Part shown: positions 11,901 through 24,060 of the stretch, one piece after another
Position numbering within the stretch: the first letter of the stretch is position 1
Layout: the number at the start of each line of letters is the position of its first letter
Source of the DNA: Zingiber officinale
Taxonomy: Eukaryota > Streptophyta > Magnoliopsida > Zingiberales > Zingiberaceae
Direction: 5' to 3'
Length of the DNA stretch: 64,000 nucleotides
Assembly: GCF_018446385.1 (NCBI RefSeq)
Contig: NC_055990.1
Span: 131,390,996-131,454,995, forward strand
Made by a program: the position numbers and the translations under genes
The notes under the pieces: generated by a model
The model's input: the letters and a program-made list of their open reading frames with translations, nothing else
What the model was told of the DNA's origin: nothing
Databases searched by the model: none

Positions 11901-12373
11901 GTGATGCTAGCTTCCAGATCGATCAGGATGATTACCGATCGCAGTCAGGGTTCGTGTTTTGCTTAAATGGTGGTGCTGTGAGCTGGAAGAGTTCGAAGCA
12001 GGACACAGTAGCTGATTCTACAACAGAGGCCGAGTATATTGCTGCATCAGAGGCAGCAAAGGAGGCAGTTTGGATCCGCAAGTTCATCACTGAACTTGGG
12101 GTGGTTCCTAGCATCGCTGACCCAGTTGAGCTCTATTGTGACAACAATGGAGCTATAGCACAGGCAAAGGAACCTCGCTCACACCAGCGGACCAAGCACA
12201 TACTACGGCGCTTCCATCTCATTCGAGAGATTATCGATAGAGGAGATGTGAAGATTTGCAGAGTACCTACAGAGGCTAACATCGCAGATCCCTTGACCAA
12301 GGCTTTGGCACAGAGGAAGCATGACGGTCACACTAGGTCTTTAGGCCTTAGAGGCTATACTGATTGGCACTAG
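8912..12373 (+). pseudogene. Ty1/copia gag-pol polyprotein, copy A2 (broken)
   Basis: The gag start (ATG 8912) reads in a conserved-looking frame (KDKLNGANFLDWYRNLRIVL) before frameshifting. The frame from 9115 to 10041 runs through the gag remnant, protease (LDTGCASHIC) and GAG-pre-integrase into the integrase core. It carries the same gag deletion as A1: QGQARH is joined directly to WKRN, the second half of a zinc knuckle. A loss of two bases near 10037 ends the frame. Integrase to mid reverse transcriptase continues in 10165-11256, and RNase H lies in 11858-12373. Several short losses at CAG or CTG triplets lie between about 10080 and 11810. YVDD is at about 11419-11430. The copy is not functional. 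Confidence 0.92.
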
Positions 12374-12387
12374 TGCTAGTGGGAGAT

Positions 12388-14276
12388 TGTTAGTTAGAGC
12401 CCTAGAGCCAATCATTTGATGATTGTATGGACTCATGTATATCATATTCTTATATTAATAAAGGCAATAGTTTGGTTATTATGCTTATTTGTTTTAGTGC
12501 CAAATAAACTAAGTATAGTAACGTCCTTGAGTAGATCGTTCTTACCTATATCAATCGATTGGTTGAATCGATAGTGAGATGATATAGGGAACACTACTCT
12601 TAATCATTCCTAGTCGAGTATTAACATTCAGGGACGATGTTAATGCAATAAGACTAGCATGTAGGTCAACTCGATGACTTGATCTCACAAGTCATGGATA
12701 TGGAGATATCAAGTTGACACATGGGTATATATTGGAGAATGTATACTGAATGACCCGCCATGAGAAAGTATCATGGATCGTTATATGAGTGTCATATACT
12801 TTCTCATGTGGCTATTAGTATGACTATTAGTCCTTAGACCTGAAGTCACCATGGATCCCTACATAAGGAGTTATGTACTTTAGTTTCGTCAAACGTCACC
12901 CGTAACTGGGTGGACTATAAAGGCGATTACTGGGTATGTAACGAATTATGCAGAGGGATGTGAGTGATGTAGATGGGATCTATTCCTCCCATATGACGGG
13001 AGCGACATCGCTATTCTTGATAGAGTGAGACCACTAAGCGCATGGTCATGCCCAAATGAGTCAACATTAGATGTTGAGCTCATTTGATCGAGTGAGTCTA
13101 CTTGGAGTTCAAGATTTAGATTGATTAGAGGATGACACGGTCTATGCCTCATATTGATCAATCTAGATGTCTAGGATAGAAGGACACTTGTCATTATTTT
13201 GTGAGTAGTCACAATTGGTAGTCACAAGGTGATGTCGGATCTCGACATTCTTGTAACTTGGGTAGTAATGATGTGTTGCTAGATACCGCTCATTACTTAT
13301 GCTCCTAAATGGGTTTAGGGCATTGCCAACGTTACAAGAACCTATAGGGTCACACACTTAGGACAATTAGGTGGAGATTAGGTTCATATGATGAACCAAG
13401 AGGATTAGATTCATTTGATGAATCAAATTGGATTAAGAGTAATCCTAATTAGGCTAACTTGAGTTCGACTCAAGTTGATTCATGTGTTAAATGAGTCTAA
13501 TTTAGATTTTGACTCATTGAATCAATTTAATTTAATGAATTAGATTCATTATATTAAGTTGGCTCGAATCAAATGGTTGAATTAGATCCACCATGGTAGA
13601 GATTGAGTCAAGTTTGACTTGACTTGAGAAGGAAGACCAAAGGTCAATTTTGACTTGACCTTTTGCCACCTCATTGGTGAGTTGGCATTAGGTGGACCAA
13701 TAATGATGTTCTACATCATCATGGGTGCCACCTCATGGAAGTGACAAAGCCACTCTCTTAATGGTTTCATATTAATTGCAATTAATGCAATTAATGTGAT
13801 TTTATGGTTTCATATTAATTGCAATTAATGCAATTAATGTGAATTTTGAAAAGTGGCCGGCCACTTGGTTTTGGTGAAGAAATTCATTTTCATTCACTTG
13901 TGGTTCATCTTCCTTGTGTTCTTCCTCTCAAGCTCTCCCTCTCCCTCTCCTCCCTTGGTCGAACCATATAGGTGCTAGCACACCTTGGTTTTTGGTCATC
14001 TCCATCTAGTGTGTCCGTGTGGATACTTCTAGAGGACCGGCGCTTGACGGTCTTGAGATCCGGCATCATTTGGACGAGCGGGAACGCGAAGGGCATCGCA
14101 TCAAAGGTATAAATGGTTTTTCTTCGTAGATCTAAGTAGTAGATCAGTTTTTGAACTCGTACAAGAAATAGTTTTTCGAATTTTGTATACGAATCTTTGC
14201 ACGGATCTACGGCTTTGGGTCCTTCGGGGTTTCCGCGACGCGAAAAAGCGGTTTTCGCGGCTCGAAGAACCCAACA
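12388..14276 (+). repeat. 3' LTR of copia copy A2
   Basis: It is 1889 bp, the same length as the LTR at 5330-7218 and nearly identical to it. A purine run precedes it, and the target duplication CCTTG (14277-14281) follows it inside PPR sequence. Confidence 0.95.
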
Positions 14277-15079
14277 CCTTGAGCATCACATCAATCATAA
14301 CTTCAGTCGTTGTTTGGTTTGGGTATATTCTTCTTACAAACATATATTCAAATATCTTCCAAGCCAAATTACTCTGATCAGATCTCTGTGAAACATGAAG
14401 CATTGTGTTAAAGCTAATTATATTAGCATCCAGCCCATGATCTCCCAAGTATCTGCAAGCATCAAACACTTCATTGACCATTCTCTTCTTCGAATACACC
14501 TGCAGCAAAAGATCAAAAACACGATGTCCAGGAAAAACTGCTTCGTAAGTGCCGAGAAGCACCTCCACAATTAATGCATGTTTAGATGCAACTCTCTCTG
14601 TATACTTACTGACTGCCGACCAAGCACTCACATTGATAAAAATGTCGGAACGAATAAGGACATGAACAATGAAGTAATAAGATCGCAAGTCATGTTCGAA
14701 ATGTTTAGTCTGGAAGCACCAGTGGAAGAAAGTTAGCGCCTTTTTTTGCGTCAATGGGTTCCTTGAGGTAAAGTATCACTCGCTCCGCCAAGAGTTCGGT
14801 GAGTTGTACTGATCTGAAACCAATGGTTAGGCTGTCAAAGCTCTAACCTTTGCTTCTCACATCGTTGATTATAGAGGAAAGATTGCAAAAATTTGATTCT
14901 TTTTGCGGTTGTCAGCAATGGACTGAGTCTGCCTGGGAATCATTAGCAGGGAGGTGGAGAGCTTGGCGATGAGCGAGTACGAAATCACCGCCGAAGTAGT
15001 GATTTAGATCATATTTCGAGACAAGAGTTAGGGAGCAATGGAGACAGGCGGAGAGGTATCGAACTACCGTGGCTCGCAT
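14277..15079 (-). pseudogene. PPR protein gene, copy 1: N-terminal half, cut by the copia array
   Basis: It is homologous to 21854-22600 on the same strand. The frame starts at ATG 15077-15079 with a basic and hydrophobic N-terminus (MRATVVRYLSACLH) of the kind that targets PPR proteins to mitochondria or plastids. It then runs through YLKEPIDAKK into the first PPR motifs (VFDLLLQVYSKKRMVNEVFD). Breaks seen: TGA and TAG codons in the N-terminal part, where copy 2 has CGA and TGG, and one extra T in a run of seven near 14741 (six in copy 2). The coding sequence stops at the LTR; the C-terminal half should lie left of the copia array, outside the window. P-class PPR proteins bind organelle RNA. 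This copy is a pseudogene. Confidence 0.85.
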
Positions 15080-15291
15080 AGAAATGAACCTGGATGAGAT
15101 GGAGAAGGGTCGAGATTCCGGACACCATATAAACCCTAATCCACCAGCTTATTGTATCACCATGGCCAATTCTAAGGTAGTGTTTTTTTTTCAAGGGATG
15201 GAAATAGAGAAACAAAAATTCAAAAGGGTAAAAATGGAATACAATTTTCTTACACTTCTTAGTTTCATGTGAAATAATGCTTTTACAATTA

Positions 15292-16143
15292 ACGGACCGT
15301 TTTGTTTAAATTTGTGAATCGGAATAGTAATGAGATTGATTATGGGGTCAATAGGAATGAAAATCAAGATTATATTATCAGTGTTTGTTTCGAGTCAATA
15401 TCAATAATGAGAATCAAATAAATTTTTAATTTTACCCTTAGTACTAATGAGTTCAAATTTATAATGAACAACAACAACTATTGTTGCTATTCAAAGGCAA
15501 AAAACCATTGGAGTAATCAGCACACTGTTCACGTTTCAAAAACGTGAATTGAATTTCATGATTATTGCTCATGTTTTGTTTCAAAACGTGAAGTTCACGT
15601 GTTGTTTCAAAACGTGAATGACTTTCGACGGAGAGCAGGAGTTACCGGCAGATTTACTTGCATGAGCAACAGTACAAGAAAGAAGGAAGAGCCGGTGGCA
15701 CATGTCACGGCACAAGAATTTGGCCGACGTAAATAGATCCGACGGAGGGCTGTTCGACCGACGCAGTCTCTATCAGTAGCAGCTTGGTCTTGGCACCTAT
15801 TTGAGACAACAACTTTAGCCGACTTCGAAGCGGCTGGTGGCTGGCGGGAGGGCGGCTGACTGGTGTCAGACGTTGGCCGGTGGAGTTGGGTGGCGGCGGT
15901 GAAAAAGGCAAAGCTCCTTTTCCTTTTTGTCGGCGGCAGAACCCACTATAGTTATTTTTGGTATTAAGAGAATATTTGATTAATGAAAATAAAGTAATTG
16001 ATTGATTGAGAGATTGATATAGGAATGAGTGATTACCAAGTATAAGAATTCATTCTTTTATTTATATAATTTAAATATTAACAATGATAATCATTTATTT
16101 TCATTCCTATTTTCCACCTTTATTTTCTTACCCCAAACGTCCC
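15292..16143. mobile_element. Candidate Harbinger/Tourist-like MITE, 852 bp
   Basis: It is flanked by TTA at 15289-15291 and 16144-16146. The left end ACGGACCGTTTTGTTT and the complement of the right end GGGACGTTTGGGG are imperfect inverted repeats. The interior near both ends has the GGAATGA-type runs common in such elements. The middle (about 15520-15960) is richer in GC and carries nested CACGTTTTG/CAAAACGTG palindromes, so a second insertion or captured DNA is possible. No transposase is seen. Confidence 0.45.
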
Positions 16144-16146
16144 TTA

Positions 16147-16509
16147 ATATTTTTTTTTACTATTTAATTGTTTTCTTTATAGACAAATATATAATTTAAA
16201 ATGATAAAATAGACAATTTAATATTTCATTTACTTTTTCATCTTTACCTTTTATCTTTTACAACGAAATTTCTATTTTTTTCCTTACAACTTATCTCTTA
16301 TTCAAAATATTTTTGTACGTAGGTTTTTTTTAAGACAAAAGGATGAAGGCAACTTCTTATGTTAGACCTGTTATTAAGGTATTCAGCAATGCTTGATCTC
16401 GCATGACAAACTACATCAATTATCGATTGGCACAGATGAAATTTCTCATTTCACCACTGACACGGGTTGTCATTTCTCATTTCACCACTGAAACGGGTTA
16501 TTATGAGCA
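16147..16509. other. Non-coding stretch, nothing recognised
   Basis: AT-rich sequence with a direct repeat of about 20 bases in CATTTCTCATTTCACCACTG (twice between 16440 and 16500). No coding frame or RNA gene was recognised. Confidence 0.5.
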
Positions 16510-17995
16510 AGTCTTTCAAGTGATGTGATAATTAAAGCTAAGAAGAGGGGGTGACGTCTAGACCCGATCGAGCATAAGGTTATGTATATATTCAGACGGG
16601 AAGGATCAGTCGGACGCTAAGATACTTAGCCTTATCTTAGATATAGCGTACGATTGGCCAGATGATAGCCAATCGAATATAAATTTCTCTGTATATGCCC
16701 AGGCGAAAAGTATCGGTCAGGCCTAGAGGAGCTTAAGTATATCAAGCTTTCAATATGTAAATGGTCAAGCAAAGGACGATCGAATGAAGGCTTCCATGCA
16801 TATGCTCGGACATATATAAATTCGTCCGGGCCTAAAGGCATTTAATCTTGTTTGCAAAGGCCGAGTGAAGGCTTCCATGCATATGCCCGGACAGATATAA
16901 ATCCGGACGGGCCTAAAAGTGTTTAGCCTTTTCGAGCCTTCAATATATGAATGATCGCGTGAAGACCGACTGCATACAAGGTTCTATGTATGTGCCCGGT
17001 CGGACTTAAAGGCGTCTAGTCTTATCAAACTTGTATTATATGAATGGTCGGACAAAGACTGACCGAATAATGATATGTAGGTCTAACATATTCACTCAGT
17101 CAGGAAAGGCCAGATGGGCCTAAATAGGCTTAATCTGGTCAGGATTCCTGAATACGACTAGAGAGATAAAGGTTGGCTAAATATAATGTTCTTTATATGT
17201 ATATATTCAAGTAGGTAATAACCGGTCAGACTATCTACCACAGAAGGTATTCCAAATATATGACCAGTCATATTCTAAATATATAACCGGCCAGGTTATT
17301 TACCATAGAAGGTATTCTAAATATATGACCGACCGGGTTATCTACCTGGCCAGGTTATCTGCAACAAAAGGTATCCCAAATATATGATTGACTAAGATAC
17401 ATGTAACAAAAGACTGGTCGGGATATGTGACTGGCCAAGATATATGTTCAGTAAACAAGTGGTAGACAACATTAAGACAGCCTCACAAAGTTGTCGAGGA
17501 ATATTCCCTCAATGCCCCTTCATTGAGTAGTTACAATGACGTACTCTCGCAAGCACTTCATGAAGAACTCAACTCAGAAACGACAAAGAAGGTACATCTT
17601 GGCATGAAGTTCAGGTTGTACTTTTCTCATCTCCTAATAAACTCTAACAAACTGGGGATCAACTCATGACTACGAAGGTTAAATAAGGTAGTATAAAAGA
17701 GGGAATCCTCTCCGTTGGCCAGGTACGCAAACAGACTCAACCCTAACTCTCTGCATTTGAAGCTCTGTTTTCTGCTACTGTTATTCTTCCACCTGCAAGA
17801 GAGGAAACTAACTTAAGCGTCGGAGGGCCTAGCTAGGGATTTTCACCCCGGCCTTAGGTCACTAACGCTTTGTTGACTGGTCTAAGTATGCGTAAGATCG
17901 TCGAGGAGTTCTTCCAGATCTCTAGAGGCTCATCGTCCTTGGAGCAACCACCTACCAAAACTAGCATACCATCTTCCAACTTTCAGGCAGGATCA
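16510..17995 (+). repeat. 5' LTR of a Ty3/gypsy element (start uncertain)
   Basis: Only the right end is well placed: TCA at 17993-17995, just before a primer-site-like block. A degenerate repeat recurs from about 16560 to 17050 with CCATGCATATGCCCGGAC and CCGGACGGGCCTAAA blocks. From 17200 to 17440 there are several copies of GGTATTCTAAATATATGACC. A TATA box lies at 17692-17699. The block CACCCCGGCCTTAGGTC near 17840 is typical of Tat-type gypsy LTR ends. The left boundary was placed by eye and may be off by hundreds of bases. Confidence 0.55.
17692..17699 (+). promoter_or_regulatory. TATA box in the gypsy LTR
   Basis: TATAAAAG lies about 300 bases before the LTR end, in the position expected for the LTR promoter. 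Confidence 0.6.
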
Positions 17996-17997
17996 AA

Positions 17998-18015
17998 TTT
18001 GGCGTCGTGGGAATC
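17998..18015 (+). other. Gypsy primer binding site candidate
   Basis: TTTGGCGTCGTGGGAATC resembles the TTGGCGCCGT...GGGAA primer sites of Tat-type Ty3/gypsy elements, with a few bases lost. Confidence 0.6.
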
Positions 18016-18039
18016 TTCGCCAGAATCTAAAACTTTAAG

Positions 18040-18655
18040 ATGGAAGAAGCTGGGAAACTTACTATTGTTACTTTAACACAAGAAGATATGAATCTACTCA
18101 TCGAGGCCCGATTTCAAAGGGCGTTGCAACAACAACAAGCAAACACTAGTGATACTCTGCCACCGCCACAACCTGTAGCATCTGCAACAGTACATCACCG
18201 AGAGAGGCGGGCCCAAGAGGAGGATCCAGCTCGAGTACTTCCTGCACCTCTCTCCCCTCTCCGTTGTCCTAGGGCGTCATTTCATACACCGCTAGAACAA
18301 GTGGAGCCAGAGGATTTGCATCAGAGATCTTCTAGAGAAGGGCATGTTCGTAATAGGCACAGAGGAAAGGCCCCAGTGAGTGATAGTTCGCTGGAGAAAG
18401 CTGTCACCCTATTTTCTCAGTGAATATTAGAAGATCCGTTACCAAAACATTACCAAAATCTGAGCATCGGGAAGTGATCTGGTGTGGAAACATATCAAAC
18501 CGGTAGGAGACGTCAACAAGATAGAACCCCATTGGGGAGAACCTTTTAAAGTGATACAAAAACTCACCTCGAGCTTTTATTATTTTGAAGACGCTGAAGG
18601 TCGAAGACTAGATAGACCTTGGAATACTAATCACTTACAATCTTACAGAACTTAA
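18040..18655 (+). pseudogene. Ty3/gypsy remnant: gag N-terminus fused to integrase C-terminus
   Basis: ATG 18040 opens a 127-codon frame rich in Gln and Pro (FQRALQQQQANTSDTLPPPQP) ending at TGA 18421. Reading on past the stop gives ILEDPLPKHYQNLSIG, a gag block shared by Tat-type elements. At about 18470 the sequence jumps to GDLVWKHIKPVGDVNK...PWNTNHLQSYRT, the C-terminal tail of gypsy integrase, with stop TAA at 18653-18655. The rest of gag, protease, reverse transcriptase, RNase H and most of integrase are missing. This is a deletion derivative with no function. No 3' LTR was found after it. Confidence 0.8.
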
Positions 18656-19936
18656 CAAGTAGGCATGTAACTTATCCGTGTATTTTATCCAAGTTTTTCA
18701 TACAATTAATGAAAAGTGCAGGTATAATGTTTATATACTCTCTCGAGCGAGTGAATTGATTCTCCCTCAGTTGTCGATCGGCGATCTTAAGGGGTGACTG
18801 GGCAGGCTCCCTTAAGGGACGATCGGAGACATTTTAGGGCAATGCTAAATGGCCAGAATCTGTCCAGCTAAAATATACTTTTAAGATCATTATCAAGGGT
18901 ATTTAAATTAAATTATTTCTCTCCATATTACTAATTAAGTACAACTCAAGATTGCTATTACAATCCATTTTCTAACTGGCCATATTTTAGTCAGCAAGAT
19001 TTACTATTTTTCTATAAACCTAGTCCTAAGATTTTGAGACAAGTTTATAAAAAAATTATAAATCTACCTATGTATTAAGAGAGGAGTTATAATGAAATAT
19101 TTATAACATAAATCACATGTTATAAAATTTTCGTTGAAGATGCTCTTAAATGAGGTCGGACACTGAGATGACTCATGTCAAATCGAAATTGAAGTTTTTT
19201 TTCACGTTAAAATTTTATCGAATAAAAATTAAAAGACCGTCTTTTAACAAAAAAATAAAAAAATCTAATTATATATATATAAAATTATTTATTTCATTTA
19301 AATTATAATTATTATATATAAAATTTTATTATATGAAAATAATATCTATCAACTTATCAAAAATACTTAAACTTCATTAAACTAAATTGAAATTAATTAT
19401 AATCATTTTAAAACAGCTATAACTTATATTAGCTACTTAGTTAAACAACTAGCCATTATAATACTAACAGTGAAAATATTTTCAGAATAACAATATAACA
19501 AGACGCCGTTTTAACTCTTTTAACTTTTGCCCATTCTTATTTGGTTTGAGATACTTAAAAAATAATAAAATTATAAATCAAGCATTTAAAAAAAACAAAT
19601 TAATTTATACTTGCGATTTATTTTGATGGCACAATGAATTATTGTCAAAATTTTATATTGACACTTAAGATACTAGGATATATTTGATGCAAATTAGTTC
19701 AATAAAAATATGGAACCCGAATCCAATTGTACATCGCACTAACTCTTATTCCATGAAAAACATGCAAGAATACTGTAATTTCTTGAGGGCATGAAAAGTT
19801 CACAAACAATGCATATGAAAGAGATGAAAGCGTCTATATCAAACAACATCTCCCTTAAAATGCAAATGTATATTAGTATCACAAAAGTATAGATGATGAC
19901 CATATTAAAAGTATAGAACAATTGTCTTGATCGATT
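18656..19936. other. AT-rich intergenic stretch
   Basis: It may begin with the 3' non-coding part of the gypsy remnant (to about 18900, with CTTAAGGGGTGACTGG and CCCTTAAGGGACGATCGG). After that it is AT-rich with no coding frame. From about 19600 it is homologous to about 24050 onward (shared GATGCAAATTAGTTCAATAAA), which marks the edge of the 20-kb/25-kb duplication. Confidence 0.55.
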
Positions 19937-20885
19937 TTAAAATTCCATACTGACCGCTACCCAGCTATTATCACTAAAGGGTAGAGCGATTCCACCTTTA
20001 GGTAAAACCATGAGGATAAACTTGGACTCTATTACATAGCAGCGAGAGACTGCTTCCGCGCAAGGGAAATTCACTGTGTGCTTGTGAACTTATGACAACT
20101 GGAGCAGTCAGGACTGTAGGAATGATGTTGAGCTGCCAGATTCAGGGAGATCTTGTAGAGGTTGTTTTCCATTCTTACTAGCACTGATACGCTCTGCATC
20201 TTGACAGGATCATGCTCATCTGGCCATGATCAAATGTTCAAAAAAAAAGGCAAATTGAAATAGGATTTTAATTAATATTGAAAGCGAATGATTCACCTTG
20301 CAGAATTTCTTCAATTGTAGTGACACTTACAGGTTCTTGATTCTCGACATGGCCATGATCAGTTGCAGATCATTTAGCTAACTATAAACAAGCATGATGA
20401 ACACCTATGACCTGTAGCATGTATAATGGTTCGCCTTGATCCTGTGGGTCATCCGGGTTGGTATGTGGCGGAACTTGCCACAATGAGGCGGCAGGGTCGA
20501 TCCTCGGGACAGCTGGGGAATAAATCCCCTATCCTCGTATTACACCATGCCTGCCACATGCCCGCTCGGATGCTGCGATTTACCTCCCCGTGATGGCCTT
20601 AGGTCGGGTACGGCGAGGGCGCTGGGGGTCAGCGTTTCGCCTTTTGCCACAATGTATAATGGTTCGCCTTGCAGGATTTCACCAATTTAAATGGCACTTG
20701 TAGGTTCTTGCTTCTGTGCATGGTCATGCTCATCCTATACACAATCAGCTTTAAAATTTTAGCAATTATAATCAGAATTGATAAAAAAAACTTTAACCAT
20801 AGTGTTTTAATCTAGTTGGGTTTGACCTTTTTGAATTACAATTGCTGGCTCTCATTCCTGTACGGGATCATACACATCTAACCTA
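19937..20885 (-). pseudogene. Unrecognised multi-exon gene, copy A (decayed)
   Basis: It is homologous to copy B at 24752-25335. The last exon (19937 to about 20205, acceptor CCAG) keeps HSYSPDCSSCHKFTST, then loses frame. Its end still reads LPKGGIALPFSDNSWVAVSMEF, but a deletion upstream and stop codons separate the parts. Upstream lie small repeat exons of about 66 bases with pattern D-x-x-H-V-x-x-Q-E-P...EILQ, at about 20297-20355 and 20676-20735, and a weaker third near 20830-20880. The exon at 20676-20735 has a stop in the repeat (TAA). A SINE-like insertion sits between exons. I do not recognise the protein family. Confidence 0.6.
20419..20671 (+). mobile_element. SINE-like insertion with 20-bp target duplication
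   Basis: ATGTATAATGGTTCGCCTTG occurs at 20419-20438 and again at 20652-20671, flanking 213 bases of GC-richer DNA absent from the paralogous copy B. Copy B at 25250-25269 has a single ATGTAAAATGGTCCACCTTG. The insert holds a box-A-like TGGCGGAACTTG (20466-20477) and a box-B-like GGTCGATCC (20495-20503), spaced as in tRNA-derived RNA polymerase III promoters. The 3' end is pyrimidine-rich (TTTCGCCTTTTGCC) rather than poly(A). Non-autonomous; it needs LINE machinery in trans. Confidence 0.65.
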
Positions 20886-20909
20886 TGATAAGCTGTAAAT
20901 TTCAGCTAT

Positions 20910-22600
20910 TTACAACATTTTCTTTGCTAGAAGCATTAAAGCATCTGAACATGGCACCAACTCCTTTTCAATCATCTTATCATAGGAAATAAGTGCTCTC
21001 TGTATACCACCTTTGTTACAGTATGTTGTGATCATTGAATTATACATGCAGCTAGTAGGGGTCAAACCTTTCCTCCCCAAAATGCCAATAAATTTCTCAG
21101 CTTCACTCATTTTTCAACATTTGCAGAGGTTTTGAACCAAGGACTTATAGACCCTCATACTTAGCTCAAGACCCATATGCACCATCTCATAGTAAAGTGT
21201 AATGATTTTCTGAAAATCTCCCGTAGTTCCATAGCCATCAATTAGAATCAAATATATTTCCTGATCAGGGACAAACGCCATGTTTAACAAAGATGTCAGA
21301 GTTCTGTTGGCTTCCTCAATATTTCCTGCTATGCAGAGTGTCTTTATCATCTCATTGCAAGTGCCAAGACTAGGCAAAAATCTACCTTCAAGCATCTTTT
21401 CACTATATCTCAAGCACTGATTTGTCCACCCATTTCTCGACAGACCAACTATCAGATGATTATATGTCTCGTCATATGGTTTCAGTCCTATTGACACCAT
21501 CTCTTCCATCATTTGAACAGCCTCTTCGATTCTTTCTTCCGCGGAATAAAATCCTATTAGACAAGTGTAAACATATGAATTCAAGCTGCATCCCCTGTTG
21601 ATCATTTCGTCCTTGGATTGAAGTGCCTAGTCCAGTTTGCATAACTTGCAATAGCTAGCTACAATCAAAGAGTATGCAATATCATCAAACATCATGTTTC
21701 TTTGCAGCATTCTCTTCAAAAGAGTGATTGCTTCTTCAGCCCTATCCTCCTCAATGATCCTAAAAGCGAGTGTAGTGTTCACAATAATGCCAGGGGCACA
21801 TCTACTCCCACGAATTCTATCTAATACACTCACTAACTTTGGCAAAACCCCTTCCTTGAGCATCACATCAATCATAACTTCAGTCGTTGTTTGGTTTGGG
21901 TATATTCTTCTTGCAAACATATATTCAAAGATCTTCCAAGCCAAATTATTCTGATCAGATCTCTGTGAAACATGAAGCATTGTGTTAAAGCTAATTATAT
22001 TAGCGTTCAACCCATGATCTCCCAAGTATCTGCAAGCATCAAACACTTCATTGACCATTCTCTTCTTCGAATACACCTGCAGCAAAAGATCAAAAACACG
22101 ATGTCCGGGAAAAATTACTTCGTAAGTGCTGAGAAGCACCTCCACAATCGATGCATGCTGAGATGCAACTCTCTCTGTATACTTGTTGACTGCCGACTCC
22201 AGCAAAGCACGCGCATCGATAAGAAGGCCAGAACGAACAAGGACATGAACAATGAAGCAATAAGATCGTAGACCGTGTTCGAAATGTTTGGTCTAGGAGC
22301 ACCAGTGGAAGAAAGTTAGCGCCTTTTTTGCGTCAATGGGTTCCTTGAGGTAAAGTATCACTTGCTCCACCAGGGGTTCAGTGAGTTGTACTGATCCGAA
22401 ACCAGCAGTTAGGCTGTCTAAGCTCCAACCTTTGTTGCTCACACCGTTGATTATAGAGGAAAGATTGCAAAAATTTGGTTCTTTTGATGGTTGTCGGCAA
22501 TGGCCTGAGTCTGCTTGGGAATTATTAGCAGGGAGGTGGAGAGATTGGCGACGAACAAGTATCAATTCACTGCCGAAGTAGCTGCTTGGATCATATTTTT
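20910..22600 (-). pseudogene. P-class PPR protein gene, copy 2, with three in-frame stops
   Basis: One reading frame runs from the homology edge near 22600 to TAA 20910-20912, about 560 codons, broken only by TAG 22293-22295, TAG 21627-21629 and TGA 21114-21116. No frameshift was seen. It holds roughly eleven PPR motifs of about 35 residues, such as VFDLLLQVYSKKRMVNEVFD, YVYTCLIGFYSAEERIEEAV and ETYNHLIVGLSRNGWTNQCL. There is no DYW or E domain, so it is P-class. At the first stop copy 1 has CAG (Gln), so this is a C-to-T change. The start is missing: no ATG lies in frame, and homology with copy 1 ends where copy 1 has about 25 more codons. An intact relative would bind organelle RNA. It follows the RPS18 locus head to tail. 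Confidence 0.85.
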
Positions 22601-22876
22601 AGACGAACATCAATTTTGCCCTATTGATCCAAAAAATATTTAACTTGGAAAGAAAAAAAAATGTTAAGCAATTCAATTTGAATTCACAAGCGAAAAGAAA
22701 GAAATAGTTTAAAAAGGAGAATGAGAGTGCAGATTCAATGTAACAAAGAACACAGAGTAAAGAGTCTGAAGTCATTGCATTGCAAACTCTAGGGATTAGT
22801 AGCAATATGCAATCCAGACACAAAATTTACTGAAATATTCTAACAAGAAACTTATAGAGTTTTAGGATAAGCTAAC

Positions 22877-23781
<905 letters not shown>

Positions 23782-24060
23782 GGTGTCAGCTAGGGTTCTA
23801 CGCTCTTCTTCTCGCTCTGAGCGGCAGTTAAACAAAGAGTGAAAAACTAGGAACCAACGATTTATTCATTAGGGTAAGAAGAGTTTGAGTTCTTAATTTT
23901 GTTTTTCATTGGCTAAGAATTGGTTTAATAAGTAGGTCCAACGCTTTCCCATGTACAGTCCGTCCGATGCCTCGTCAGCCTTACACAATTCTTGTTTGAT
24001 TTAAGTTAATTAGAAAACAAAATTCGAATTTTAATTTCCTAAAAATAGCAAAATTTCAAA
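23782..24060. other. RPS18 upstream region
   Basis: On the minus strand this holds the 5' untranslated region (AACTGCCGCTCAGAGCGAG, then AACCCTAGC just before the ATG). The AACCCTA motif is the telo-box common in promoters and leaders of plant ribosomal protein genes. No clear TATA box was placed. Confidence 0.5.

Larger units (their letters stand above)
1..14276 (+). mobile_element. Tandem pair of Ty1/copia retrotransposons sharing a central LTR
   Basis: Order: end of an LTR (1-152), internal region A1 (153-5329), full LTR (5330-7218), internal region A2 (7219-12387), full LTR (12388-14276). The repeat period is about 7.06 kb. Both complete LTRs are 1889 bp and run from TGTTAG to CCAACA. 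Each internal region starts with a tRNA-Met primer site and ends in a purine run. The base sequence after 14276 is CCTTG, then PPR gene sequence matching the uninterrupted paralogue at 21854, so CCTTG is the right-hand target duplication. The left end lies outside the window. Unequal recombination between LTRs is the usual origin of such arrays (inference). Neither copy keeps an intact gag-pol frame. Confidence 0.93.
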
